From Bacillota bacterium (GTDB lineage: Bacteria > Bacillota > Clostridia > Lachnospirales > WQUN01), in the NCBI GenBank assembly GCA_009782085.1, contig WQUN01000128.1:1-12073 (forward strand): a stretch of 12,073 nucleotides of DNA. Reading direction: 5' to 3'. The position numbers were made by a program, and so were the translations under genes. Under the pieces are notes generated by a model. It was not told the origin of the DNA. It was given only the letters and a program-made list of their open reading frames with translations, and searched no databases. This document shows, one piece after another, positions 1 to 6,604 of this stretch; the stretch's first letter is position 1, and each line of letters starts with the position of its first letter.

Positions 1-23
1 CGAGCGATAAGGAGTTGTGTATT

Positions 24-593
24 ATGAAAGCGGACGTTCCCGAACTTCTGTTTCCCACCCGCGCCGATTTCCGCGCGTGGCTGTATGACAACGCGGAAAC
101 CGCCGAAGCGGCGTGGCTCGTATTCGGCAAGACGAAGGCGGTCGTCACGCTTTCGGCGAACGACGCCCTGGAGGAGGCGCTCTGTTTCGGATGGATAGAC
201 GGGCGGATGCGGAGCGCGGACGCCGACAAATACCTGAAATATTTCGCCCGCCGCCGCCCCGTAAGCGTTTGGTCGGAGAAAAACAGGAAAACGGTCGAGG
301 CGCTCCGCGAGAGGAAGCTGATGACCGAAGCCGGCGAGAGAGCCGTCGGGGCCGCGATAAAAAACGGAACCTGGGACGCTCCGAAGAACGCGCCGGTAAC
401 CGATGAGCAGGTCATGGCGTTCGCGGAAAAGCTGGCCGGAATATCCCCGGCTTATGAGAATTTTATGAAAATGCCGCGGTCGGTCCGGACGACTTATACG
501 GGCAGATACCTCTCATTTAAGACCGAAGAAGCCCGGGAAAGGGATTTTGAGAGGATCGTCGGAAGGCTCAACAACAACCTGAAACCCATGTAG
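24..593 (+). CDS. YdeI/OmpD-associated family protein
   Basis: A 189-residue protein of the YdeI/OmpD-associated family, sometimes annotated as bacteriocin-protection proteins; the molecular function is not established. Family hallmarks are visible: an N-terminal F-x-WL segment with AAWLVFGK (about residues 31-38), the core ALCFGWIDG (52-60), and RRRPVSVWSEKNR (76-88), followed by a helical C-terminal half with W117. It is soluble, with no signal peptide or membrane segment. The start is ATG 24 because AAGGAG at 9-14 lies 9 nt upstream; a TTG three codons earlier is too close to that site. Length is normal for the family. It converges on nagA with a palindromic element between the two ends. 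The family call is firm, any physiological role is not. Confidence 0.85.
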   Translation: MKADVPELLFPTRADFRAWLYDNAETAEAAWLVFGKTKAVVTLSANDALEEALCFGWIDGRMRSADADKYLKYFARRRPVSVWSEKNRKTVEALRERKLMTEAGERAVGAAIKNGTWDAPKNAPVTDEQVMAFAEKLAGISPAYENFMKMPRSVRTTYTGRYLSFKTEEARERDFERIVGRLNNNLKPM

Positions 594-622
594 GGGCGCG
601 CTTCGCGCGTCAGCGGATACTT

Positions 623-722
623 AGGAACTGTCCAGCAATAACATGCACATTTTTTTGAAACGACGAACGCTTCTACGGCGTTTCAAAAAAATATTTGATC
701 AGTTTATTTCTGGACAGTTCCT
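623..722. repeat. 100-bp palindromic (MITE-like) element
   Basis: The ends are a perfect 13-bp inverted repeat: AGGAACTGTCCAG at 623-635 and its complement at 710-722. A second perfect 14-bp inverted pair lies inside (649-662 and 679-692, ATTTTTTTGAAACG and complement) around a 16-nt centre. The sequence between the outer and inner arms is also partly complementary, so the whole element can fold into one long hairpin. It has no ORF and fits between two convergent gene ends. The T-run precedes and the A-run follows the inner stem on both strands, the wrong order for an intrinsic terminator. A clean target duplication is not seen; GCGGA occurs at 613-617 and 724-728 but is offset from the ends. 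Confidence 0.65.
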
Positions 723-738
723 TGCGGACGGCAAAACG

Positions 739-757
739 CGCCGGCGCCGAGCCGGCG
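739..757 (-). terminator. Possible nagA terminator
   Basis: Seven nucleotides past the nagA stop, on the minus strand, a 7-bp stem (CGCCGGC/GCCGGCG, 751-757 with 739-745) with a 5-nt loop is followed after two bases by TTTT (733-737 region on the minus strand). The T-run is short, so termination may be weak. Confidence 0.45.
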
Positions 758-763
758 ATAAAC

Positions 764-1951
764 CTATTTTGCGAATACGACCTTCCCTCTTACAATAGTG
801 TATTTCACATCCACGTTTTCGTCGAAAATAACGACGTCCGCGTCCATGCCCGGCATCAGGGCCCCCTTCCGGCCGCCTGCCCCGATAATGGCCGCGGGCG
901 TCGCGGTCATCATCCTGACGGCGTCGGCGAGCGGGACGTCCGCAAGCCTGACCATGTTCCGGACGAGCCTGTCCGCCGTGGCGACGCTCGAGGCAAACGC
1001 CGACCTGTCCGGCAGTTTGGCCACGCCGTCCTCCACTATGACTCTTTGCCCGTCTTTAAGGCTGCCGAGTATGCTCTCGCCTTCGGGCATCCCGGCGGCC
1101 CTCATCGAATCCGTCACCAGCGCGGTCCGGGAGGGGCCTTTTATTTTGTAAACGAGTTTCAGCAGCTCCGGCGGAAGATGGACGCCGTCCGCGATTATCT
1201 CGACGGTCAGCCCGTCGTTCAGGAACGCGCTTTCTATCACGCCGCCGAAGCGGAAGGCGTTGATCCTTCTGACGCCGGACATGGCCGAATACAGGTGCGT
1301 CACGTGGGTGTACCCGCTTTCAAAAGCCTCGTCCACCTCGGAAGACACGGCGTCGGAATGGGCGATGGCCGCCAGGATCCCCCTCCCGCGCAGAATCCTG
1401 CCGAACTCCATGCCGCCGGGAAGCTCCGGCGCGGCGCTCCAGCGGATGATGTCGCCGGAAAGGCCCAGGATACGCAGGTATTCCTCCGGGACGGGGTTTC
1501 TCAGGTACCTCGGGTCCTGCGCGCCCTTTTGCGCCGCAGAGAAATAGGGGCCCTCCAGGTGCAGCCCCAGCATGTCGGCCCCGTCGTATTCGCGCGCTTT
1601 CGCCTCCTTGAACGCCTCGAACGCGTTTATGAGCTCCTCCGGGGAACTGGCCAGAGTCGTCGGCGCGAGGGCCGTCGTCCCGTGCTCCGCGTGTTTTTGC
1701 GCCGCGCCGGTAAACGCCCCGGCGGCGCCGTCCATAAAGTCATGGCCGCCCCCGCCGTGCGTGTGTATGTCGATGAACCCGGGGGCGACATACATGCCTT
1801 TCGCGTCGATTTCCCGGCATTTCCCGGCCGCTGGCGCTTCCTTCCCGACGCAGGCGATCTTCCCGTTCTCGCAGACCAGGCACGCGTCAGTCAGGCGGCG
1901 AAAGGGGGTTATCAAGGCGGCGTTGATGATTTTCAGCTTGCCGGTTTGCAT
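764..1951 (-). CDS. nagA: N-acetylglucosamine-6-phosphate deacetylase (NagA family)
   Basis: A 395-residue amidohydrolase. Members remove the acetyl group from GlcNAc-6-phosphate in the cytoplasm, feeding amino-sugar and cell-wall recycling into glycolysis via NagB. Metal and catalytic motifs are in order: D-I-H-T-H (residues 61-65), HLEGP with E133 (131-135), AIAHSD with H198, THL with H219, ADGVHLPP (254-261), and TDSMRAAG with D281 as the likely catalytic base. The start is ATG 1951: a GGA lies 10 nt upstream, while an in-frame GTG three codons earlier abuts that GGA. The segment after H219 (SAMSGVRRINAF) differs from the NAM...HREPG stretch that contacts sugar phosphate in classical NagA, so this belongs to a variant clade. 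There is no nagB or GntR regulator beside it. A weak promoter (TTACTT-17-TATACG, minus strand, about 2026-1998) is possible. Confidence 0.88.
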   Translation of the reverse strand: MQTGKLKIINAALITPFRRLTDACLVCENGKIACVGKEAPAAGKCREIDAKGMYVAPGFIDIHTHGGGGHDFMDGAAGAFTGAAQKHAEHGTTALAPTTLASSPEELINAFEAFKEAKAREYDGADMLGLHLEGPYFSAAQKGAQDPRYLRNPVPEEYLRILGLSGDIIRWSAAPELPGGMEFGRILRGRGILAAIAHSDAVSSEVDEAFESGYTHVTHLYSAMSGVRRINAFRFGGVIESAFLNDGLTVEIIADGVHLPPELLKLVYKIKGPSRTALVTDSMRAAGMPEGESILGSLKDGQRVIVEDGVAKLPDRSAFASSVATADRLVRNMVRLADVPLADAVRMMTATPAAIIGAGGRKGALMPGMDADVVIFDENVDVKYTIVRGKVVFAK

Positions 1952-2091
1952 ACAGATCACATCCGGGAATTATTTTCAAACAAAAAGAGCGGAATCGCGT
2001 ATATCTTTTATTGACAATACAAGTAATATCATATTTTACCGCCGCGCGCAACGGGGTTGCATAGGTTGCCCGCGACAAACGCATAGGTATG

Positions 2092-2161
2092 CATACCGGA
2101 GTGCGAAAACATTAGCCTCCTCTGTCGACATCGTCGGCAAATGTTTTCTGCATCCGGTATA
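2092..2161 (+). repeat. 70-bp stem-loop repeat, copy 1
   Basis: Imperfect 26-bp inverted arms (2092-2117 and 2136-2161), starting ATACCGGAGTGCG and ending GCATCCGGTATA, enclose an 18-nt loop. The same 70-bp sequence is present in inverted orientation at 9339-9408, with about 66 of 70 positions identical. Three of the four differences fall in the loop and one at the terminal base. It is non-coding and intergenic. The sharp boundaries and conserved arms suggest a REP-like or MITE-like dispersed element. Confidence 0.8.
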
Positions 2162-2180
2162 ATTGCCGTGAATTTGCCGT

Positions 2181-2220
2181 AAATTTGCCGCACCCGCAGG
2201 GGTTCGGGTGCGGCAAATTT
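2181..2220. terminator. Long perfect hairpin, terminator-like
   Basis: A perfect 16-bp stem, AAATTTGCCGCACCCG at 2181-2196 with its complement at 2205-2220, closes an 8-nt loop. The arms end in AAATTT, so on either strand the hairpin ends in a short T-run. It may act as a bidirectional transcription stop upstream of nagA and of the nfeD-floT operon. No gene ends nearby, so it could equally be a repeat remnant. Two short copies of TTGCCGT(G/A)AA precede it. Confidence 0.45.
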
Positions 2221-2282
2221 TCGCGGTAAAATCGTAGGGGACGCCCCCCTAGGCCTCCCGTTACCTTAATCTGCCGACAACT

Positions 2283-2377
2283 GCGGGACGCTGAGGGCGG
2301 CGCGGGACGCTGAGGGCGGCACGGGACGCTGAGGGTGGCGCGGGACGCTGAGAGCGGCGCGAGACGCCGAGGGCGGC
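2283..2377. repeat. 19-bp minisatellite, five tandem copies
   Basis: Five head-to-tail copies of GCGGGACGCTGAGGGCGGC start at 2283, 2302, 2321, 2340 and 2359. Copies 1 and 2 are identical; copies 3 to 5 carry one to three substitutions. The 19-bp period is not a multiple of three and no convincing gene covers the repeat, so it is a non-coding array that could vary in copy number. Function unknown. Confidence 0.85.
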
Positions 2378-2444
2378 GTCCCTGTATTATGGCGTATCCC
2401 ACGAAAATCCACGAAAATTTGCCGCGCCCGGGGGTTCCGCCATG

Positions 2445-2473
2445 TTGCATAGCCGCGCGAAAAATAGTATAAT
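2445..2473 (+). promoter_or_regulatory. Sigma-A-type promoter for the nfeD-floT cluster
   Basis: TTGCAT (2445-2450), a 17-bp spacer, and a perfect TATAAT (2468-2473) point toward the nfeD-floT-rmuC cluster. Initiation would be expected near 2480. That gives a roughly 240-nt leader containing the MITE-like element at 2545-2696. No other gene on the plus strand lies between, so assignment to this operon is reasonable though inferred. Confidence 0.55.
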
Positions 2474-2544
2474 TGGCTGATGATGCCGCTTACATTGCGC
2501 CGCGTTGCGACGGCTGTCCATAACGGCGATCACGAAAAATAAAC

Positions 2545-2696
2545 GAGTACCCTCGGAAACCATTTTATACCAGTTGTCAGCTGAGCGAAGCAAAGGGTCT
2601 TTATCCCAAAATTGCGCCGTAACAATGGGGGGAAGGTTCTTCGCTAACGCTCAGAATGACAGCTCTTATGCGGTTTTCGACTTTCCGAGGGAACTC
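2545..2696. mobile_element. 152-bp MITE-like element with TIRs and 5-bp target duplication
   Basis: The termini form a 15-bp inverted repeat with one mismatch: GAGTACCCTCGGAAA at 2545-2559 against the complement of TTTCCGAGGGAACTC at 2682-2696. TAAAC directly flanks both ends (2540-2544 and 2697-2701), as expected for a 5-bp target duplication. Inside lies a second imperfect palindrome, with TTGTCAGCTGAGCG at 2574-2587 facing CGCTCAGAATGACAG at 2648-2662. There is no transposase ORF, so it would move only in trans. It sits between the predicted promoter and the nfeD-like gene, ending 22 bp before the start codon, so it would form a structured 5' leader. Confidence 0.72.
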
Positions 2697-2718
2697 TAAA
2701 CAAAAACGGGGGGATCGG

Positions 2719-3558
2719 ATGTCCGCGTTTATGATCCTTTTGGTTATCGGAGTGGCGCTGCCGGCGGTGTCTTTGGCCGCGTCGTTCCTTTTCAGCGGGC
2801 TGGAGGGCGTCTTCCACGCCTTGCATATGGGCGACTTTGGGGACTTCGGCCACGGCCTCGGCCCGGGGCACGCCGCCGGCGCGGGCCACGGCGCGTTTTC
2901 CGGTCACGACATAGGCGCGGGCCACGGCGCAGTTCCCGGTCACGACATAGGCGCGGGCCACGGCGCGCTCTCCGGCCACGACATAGGCGCGGGCCACGGC
3001 GCGCTCTCCGGCCACGACATAGGCGCGGGCCACGGCGCGCTCTCCGGCCACGACGCCGGCGCGGCCCATCACGCGCTCTCCGGCCACGACGCCGGAATGG
3101 CCCATGGCGTGCACCTGTCGTTTTTGCCGATGTCGCCGATCGTCTGGTGCATAATGCTGATCGTGACGGGCGCGTCGGGCGAGATCATGAGCCGCGTCAC
3201 TGGCCTTCCGTCCGCCCTGATCTGGCCGGCGGCGCTCTTTGCCGGCTACGCCGCGATGACAATCGTGAACAACGGTCTCCTCGTGCCGCTAAAACGCGCG
3301 AACAACACCGCCAGCGACGCGCACTCCTTCGCGGGCGCGGACGCGGAGGTCATCGAGGCGATTCCCAGCGGCAAGGTCGGGGCGATAAGGTTCGAGGGCA
3401 AGTCGGGGATGGTCGTTTACGCCGCGGTTTCGGAAAACGAAGCCGACATCCCGCAGGGCGCGGCGGTCCGCATAGTCGGCATAGAGCGCGGCCGGGCTAT
3501 AGTCGCGCGGGCGGAGCGGGAAACGAAGGAGAGCGCGGAATTCACAAACGCAAATTAG
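2719..3558 (+). CDS. NfeD/YuaF-like membrane protein with His-hexad repeat
   Basis: A 279-residue membrane partner of flotillin. One hydrophobic segment lies at residues 3-26 and two more at about 138-157 and 165-186. They are followed by an OB-fold-like C-terminal domain (about 203-265: ADAEVIEAIPSGKVG, then GAAVRIVGIERGRAIV). This is the layout of B. subtilis YuaF and E. coli YqiJ, which are encoded beside flotillins YuaG/FloT and YqiK. Between the first and second membrane segments, residues 44-133 are an expanded Gly/His region of fifteen hexads, mostly GHGALS and GHDIGA, with histidine at every sixth position. Homologues have only a short loop there; metal binding is an inference. The start is ATG 2719: GGGGGGA at 2708-2714 lies 4 nt upstream, whereas upstream in-frame ATGs fall inside the MITE. 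Gap to floT is 27 nt. Confidence 0.82.
   Translation: MSAFMILLVIGVALPAVSLAASFLFSGLEGVFHALHMGDFGDFGHGLGPGHAAGAGHGAFSGHDIGAGHGAVPGHDIGAGHGALSGHDIGAGHGALSGHDIGAGHGALSGHDAGAAHHALSGHDAGMAHGVHLSFLPMSPIVWCIMLIVTGASGEIMSRVTGLPSALIWPAALFAGYAAMTIVNNGLLVPLKRANNTASDAHSFAGADAEVIEAIPSGKVGAIRFEGKSGMVVYAAVSENEADIPQGAAVRIVGIERGRAIVARAERETKESAEFTNAN
2878..3114 (+). repeat. 36-bp in-frame tandem repeat within nfeD-like gene
   Basis: Six 36-bp units begin at 2878, 2914, 2950, 2986, 3022 and 3058, with a partial seventh at 3094-3114. Each encodes 12 residues of the form GAGHGALSGHDI. The units at 2950, 2986 and 3022 are almost identical at DNA level, indicating recent duplication; the outer units are more diverged. 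Because the period is a multiple of three, copy-number change would lengthen or shorten the protein without a frameshift. Confidence 0.9.
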
Positions 3559-3585
3559 CGCAACATACCATAAGGAGGCCTACAT

Positions 3586-5154
3586 ATGCCCAATTTAAAT
3601 TTAATAATCCTGATCGTCGTCGCGGTGATCGGCGTTGTCATCATTCTTTCCCTTCTCCTGTCGATGTGGAAAAAAGTCCCGCCGGACAAGGCCGGCGTCG
3701 TGACAGGCACGCGCAAACGCGTGATCACCGGCGGCGGCACGGTCCTGTTCCCGGTCATCGAGCGGATGGACATCATCTCGCTCGAGAACATCCCCCTCGA
3801 CATCAACACCACCGCCGCCATGACGATCCAGGGCGTGCCGATCACGGCGACGGGCGTCGCGGTCATCAAGATCAAGAACGAGGTCTCGAGCATCCTGACC
3901 GCCTTCGAGCAGTTCTACACGGGCAAGGAGGACATGACCAACTCGCGCATCCGCGGCACCGTCAACAGCGTCCTGGAGGGCAAGCTCCGCGAGATCGTCG
4001 GTAAGATGACCGTGGAGGAGATATACAAGGACAGGGAGGCCTTCTCCCAGCAGGTGCGCGACGTGGCCGACTCGAGCCTGGCGGCCATGGGCTTCGAGCT
4101 GATTGCCTTCACGATAAAGGAGATAACCGACCCCAACGGCTACCTGGTGGCGCTGGGCGCGCCGCGCATAGCCGCCGTCAAAAAGGACGCCGAGATAGCC
4201 AAGGCCGAGGCCGACAAGGAGGCCAAGGTCAAGATCTCCCAGGCGAACAGGGAGGGCGAGGAGGCGCGCCTGGCGGCCGAGGCGGCCATAGCCCAGGCCG
4301 AGAAGGACAAACAGGTCAAGCAGTCCACCTACCAGACCGAGGCGCAGACCGCCAAGGCAAGGGCCGACGCGGCCTATGAGATAGAGCAGAACAAGGTCCG
4401 CAAGAGCATAATAGACACCAACGCCGACGCGGAGATCCTGAACCAGCAGCGCGCCCAGCAGATCGCCACGGAGTCGATGCAGGTGGAGGTAGCCAAGCAG
4501 CAGAAGAACATCGAGCTGGCGCAGACAAAGGCCGACGCGAAGAAGCGCGAGCTGGCCGAAACGGTTATTAACCCCGCCGAAGCGGCGCGGCAGGCGGTCG
4601 AGCTCCAGGCGGAGGCGGAGAAGATACGCAACATCAAGCAGGCCGAGGCGGCCGCCGAGGCCGAGAAAAAGAAGGCCGACGCGGAGGCGTTCAAGCTGGG
4701 GACGGTCGGCAAGCAGGAGGCCGAGGTCATCCGGATGAAGGGCGAGGCCGAGGCGACGGCGATACGGCTGAAGCTGGAGGCCGAGGCCGACGGTATGCGC
4801 AAGAAGGCCGAGGCTTACAAGGAGTACGGAAACGCGGCCGTGGTGCAGATGCTGGTGGAAGTCCTGCCTGAGATGGCCAAAAACGTGGCGGAGCCGATAT
4901 CCAACATCGACAAGGTCATAGTGTGGGACAGCGGGACCGGCGGGGGCGGCGCTATGAAAATGGCCGAGACGGTGACAAAGACGCTGGCCGCCACGATTGA
5001 CGCGGTGAACGAGATGACGGGCTTCGACCTGCGCGGCGTGCTGGACGGGTTTACCAAGGCGGCCAGGACGGACAGGAACATCAATGTCACCGGCGTGAGC
5101 GCGGAAGCCGCGGGCGGATTGAAAATCGCGGAGAACGACAAAGCGGAATCGTAG
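3586..5154 (+). CDS. floT: Flotillin (FloT/YqiK-type SPFH protein)
   Basis: A 522-residue flotillin. These proteins oligomerise at the cytoplasmic face of the membrane and organise ordered microdomains that affect secretion, signalling and cell-wall synthesis. An N-terminal hydrophobic anchor (residues 5-27) is followed by an SPFH domain (about 30-195, with GVVTGTRKRVITGGGT and LREIVGKMTVEEIYKDR). Next comes a long Ala/Glu/Lys-rich coiled coil (about 195-440, repeated AEAE and ADAE motifs), then a C-terminal region with a Gly stretch (DSGTGGGG) and an amphipathic tail used by the family for oligomerisation. The start is ATG 3586, with AAGGAGG at 3572-3578 seven nt upstream, the best ribosome site in the cluster. 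Codon use leans strongly to GCC, AAG and ATC, consistent with high expression. The preceding nfeD-like gene is the standard partner. Confidence 0.93.
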   Translation: MPNLNLIILIVVAVIGVVIILSLLLSMWKKVPPDKAGVVTGTRKRVITGGGTVLFPVIERMDIISLENIPLDINTTAAMTIQGVPITATGVAVIKIKNEVSSILTAFEQFYTGKEDMTNSRIRGTVNSVLEGKLREIVGKMTVEEIYKDREAFSQQVRDVADSSLAAMGFELIAFTIKEITDPNGYLVALGAPRIAAVKKDAEIAKAEADKEAKVKISQANREGEEARLAAEAAIAQAEKDKQVKQSTYQTEAQTAKARADAAYEIEQNKVRKSIIDTNADAEILNQQRAQQIATESMQVEVAKQQKNIELAQTKADAKKRELAETVINPAEAARQAVELQAEAEKIRNIKQAEAAAEAEKKKADAEAFKLGTVGKQEAEVIRMKGEAEATAIRLKLEAEADGMRKKAEAYKEYGNAAVVQMLVEVLPEMAKNVAEPISNIDKVIVWDSGTGGGGAMKMAETVTKTLAATIDAVNEMTGFDLRGVLDGFTKAARTDRNINVTGVSAEAAGGLKIAENDKAES

Positions 5155-5170
5155 GGACGCGGCATATCAT

Positions 5171-6595
5171 ATGGAGATAACAATAATCGCGCTGCTTGTC
5201 ATACTGTGCGTCCTGGCAATTGTCGATCTGGCCCTGCGTCTGCGAAAAAACGGCGGCGTTCCAACCGAACTCCGCCGCCTCTTTTCCGACCTCTCCGACG
5301 GCCTCCGCCGCCTGGACGACAAAGCGGCCGCGGACGCCCGCGGCCGCGACGCCCGCCTTGGCGACGAGTTTGCCCGCAGCCGCGGCGAGATCGCCAAGTC
5401 CGCGCGCGAAAACCGCGACGAGCTGCGCGAGAACCTCAGAAGCTTTGAGGAAAGCCTTTCCCGGAACCAAAAAAGCCTTGGGGAAAACCTTTCCCGGAAC
5501 CTTCAGGTTTTCGACGACAGCTTCTCCAGGAACGTCTCCGCGTTCAACAACCGCCAGCGCGAGCAGTTCGACGACATGACCAGGCGGCAGGAGGACATCC
5601 GCGCCTCCGTGGACAGGCAGCTGGCCGCGATCCGGGAGGAGACGGCCAGGCGGCTTGACGAGATGCGCAAGACCGTGGACGAGAACCTCAAAGACACCGT
5701 GGAGAAGCGCTTCAACGACTCGTTCGGCGTCATAAGCGAACGCCTGGAGAAGGTGCACCAGGGCCTGGGCGACATGCGGCAGCTCGCCGCCGGCGTCGGG
5801 GACCTGAAAAAGGCGCTCACGAATGTTAAAACAAGAGGGACGCTCGGGGAGATACAGCTCGGAGCGATTCTGGAGCAGATCCTGTCTCCGGGGCAGTACG
5901 AGGCGCAGGCGTCGGTCGGCGGAAACGGCGGTGAAAAAGTCGATTTCGTCATAAAGCTGCCGGATAAAAACAGCGCCGACAAGACCTTGCTCTTGCCGAT
6001 CGACTCGAAGTTCCCGGTCGAGGACTACCAGCGGCTCGTAGACGCCTACGAGGGCGGCCGGGCCGACGAGGCCGGGAAAGCCTCGGCCGCCTTCGAGAGC
6101 GCGGTGCGCAGGTGCGCCAGGGATATCCAGAGCAAGTACCTGAATCCGCCGGTCACTACGGATTTTGCCATCATGTTCGTGCCGACGGAGGGGCTTTACG
6201 CGGAGATCGTCCGGCGGGCGGAGCTTTTCGCTTTTTTGCAGCGGGAGAACAAGGTCACGGTCGTCGGCCCGACGAACCTGTCGGCTTTCCTGAACAGCTT
6301 GCAGATGGGCTTCCGGACGCTCGCCATAGAGGCGCGCTCGGGCGAGGTCTGGGAGCTTCTGGGCGCGGTCAAGACGGAGTTCGGCAAGTTCGGCGGCGTC
6401 GTGGACAGCATAAAAAAGAAGCTGGATCAGGCGGTCAGGGAGACGGAGAACTTCGGCAGGCGGTCGAAGGCGATAGAAAGAAGGCTCCGGGCGGTCGGGG
6501 AGCTTCCGGCGGAGCGGAGCGCGGAGCTGTTGGGCGCGGCGGAGGAAGCGGAGGATTTGGACGCTTTATCGGAATCGTCCGATGGAAATGTCTAA
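5171..6595 (+). CDS. rmuC: RmuC family protein
   Basis: A 474-residue RmuC-family protein. E. coli RmuC limits recombination at inverted repeats and has a PD-(D/E)XK-like nuclease fold. An N-terminal membrane segment (residues 4-23) precedes a long coiled coil (about 30-215) and the RmuC domain (about 222-420). Within that domain LGEIQLGAILEQIL holds E227, EKVDFVIKLP holds D258, and PIDSKFPVEDYQ holds D278 and K280, the likely active-site set. VPTEGLYAEIV and TVVGPTNLSAFLNSLQMG are family signatures. An 11-residue coiled-coil repeat (ESLSRNQKSLG, ENLSRNLQVFD, DSFSRNVSAFN) is visible at residues 94-126. ATG 5171 has only a weak upstream GGGA, but is supported by the membrane segment that follows at once. 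It lies 16 bp after floT, probably in the same operon. Confidence 0.92.
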   Translation: MEITIIALLVILCVLAIVDLALRLRKNGGVPTELRRLFSDLSDGLRRLDDKAAADARGRDARLGDEFARSRGEIAKSARENRDELRENLRSFEESLSRNQKSLGENLSRNLQVFDDSFSRNVSAFNNRQREQFDDMTRRQEDIRASVDRQLAAIREETARRLDEMRKTVDENLKDTVEKRFNDSFGVISERLEKVHQGLGDMRQLAAGVGDLKKALTNVKTRGTLGEIQLGAILEQILSPGQYEAQASVGGNGGEKVDFVIKLPDKNSADKTLLLPIDSKFPVEDYQRLVDAYEGGRADEAGKASAAFESAVRRCARDIQSKYLNPPVTTDFAIMFVPTEGLYAEIVRRAELFAFLQRENKVTVVGPTNLSAFLNSLQMGFRTLAIEARSGEVWELLGAVKTEFGKFGGVVDSIKKKLDQAVRETENFGRRSKAIERRLRAVGELPAERSAELLGAAEEAEDLDALSESSDGNV

Positions 6596-6604
6596 AATGA
6601 TCAT

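Noticed and set aside
695..2014. Long plus-strand open frame opposite nagA
   Set aside because: The minus strand encodes a complete NagA with all metal motifs; the plus-strand translation is Arg/Gly/His-rich with no recognisable domain, the usual shadow of a GC-rich gene.
2011..2040. Perfect TTGACA at 2011-2016 as a plus-strand promoter
   Set aside because: No acceptable -10 at 16 to 18 bp (only TTTTAC at 17, TATTTT at 15) and no gene follows directly.
2112..2593. Short minus-strand frames across the repeat-rich gap
   Set aside because: They run through the hairpin and minisatellite, have no ribosome sites or recognisable domains, and their composition follows the repeats.
2878..3114. Regular 36-bp repeats that might suggest a CRISPR array
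   Set aside because: The units are directly contiguous with no spacers and lie in frame inside the nfeD-like gene.
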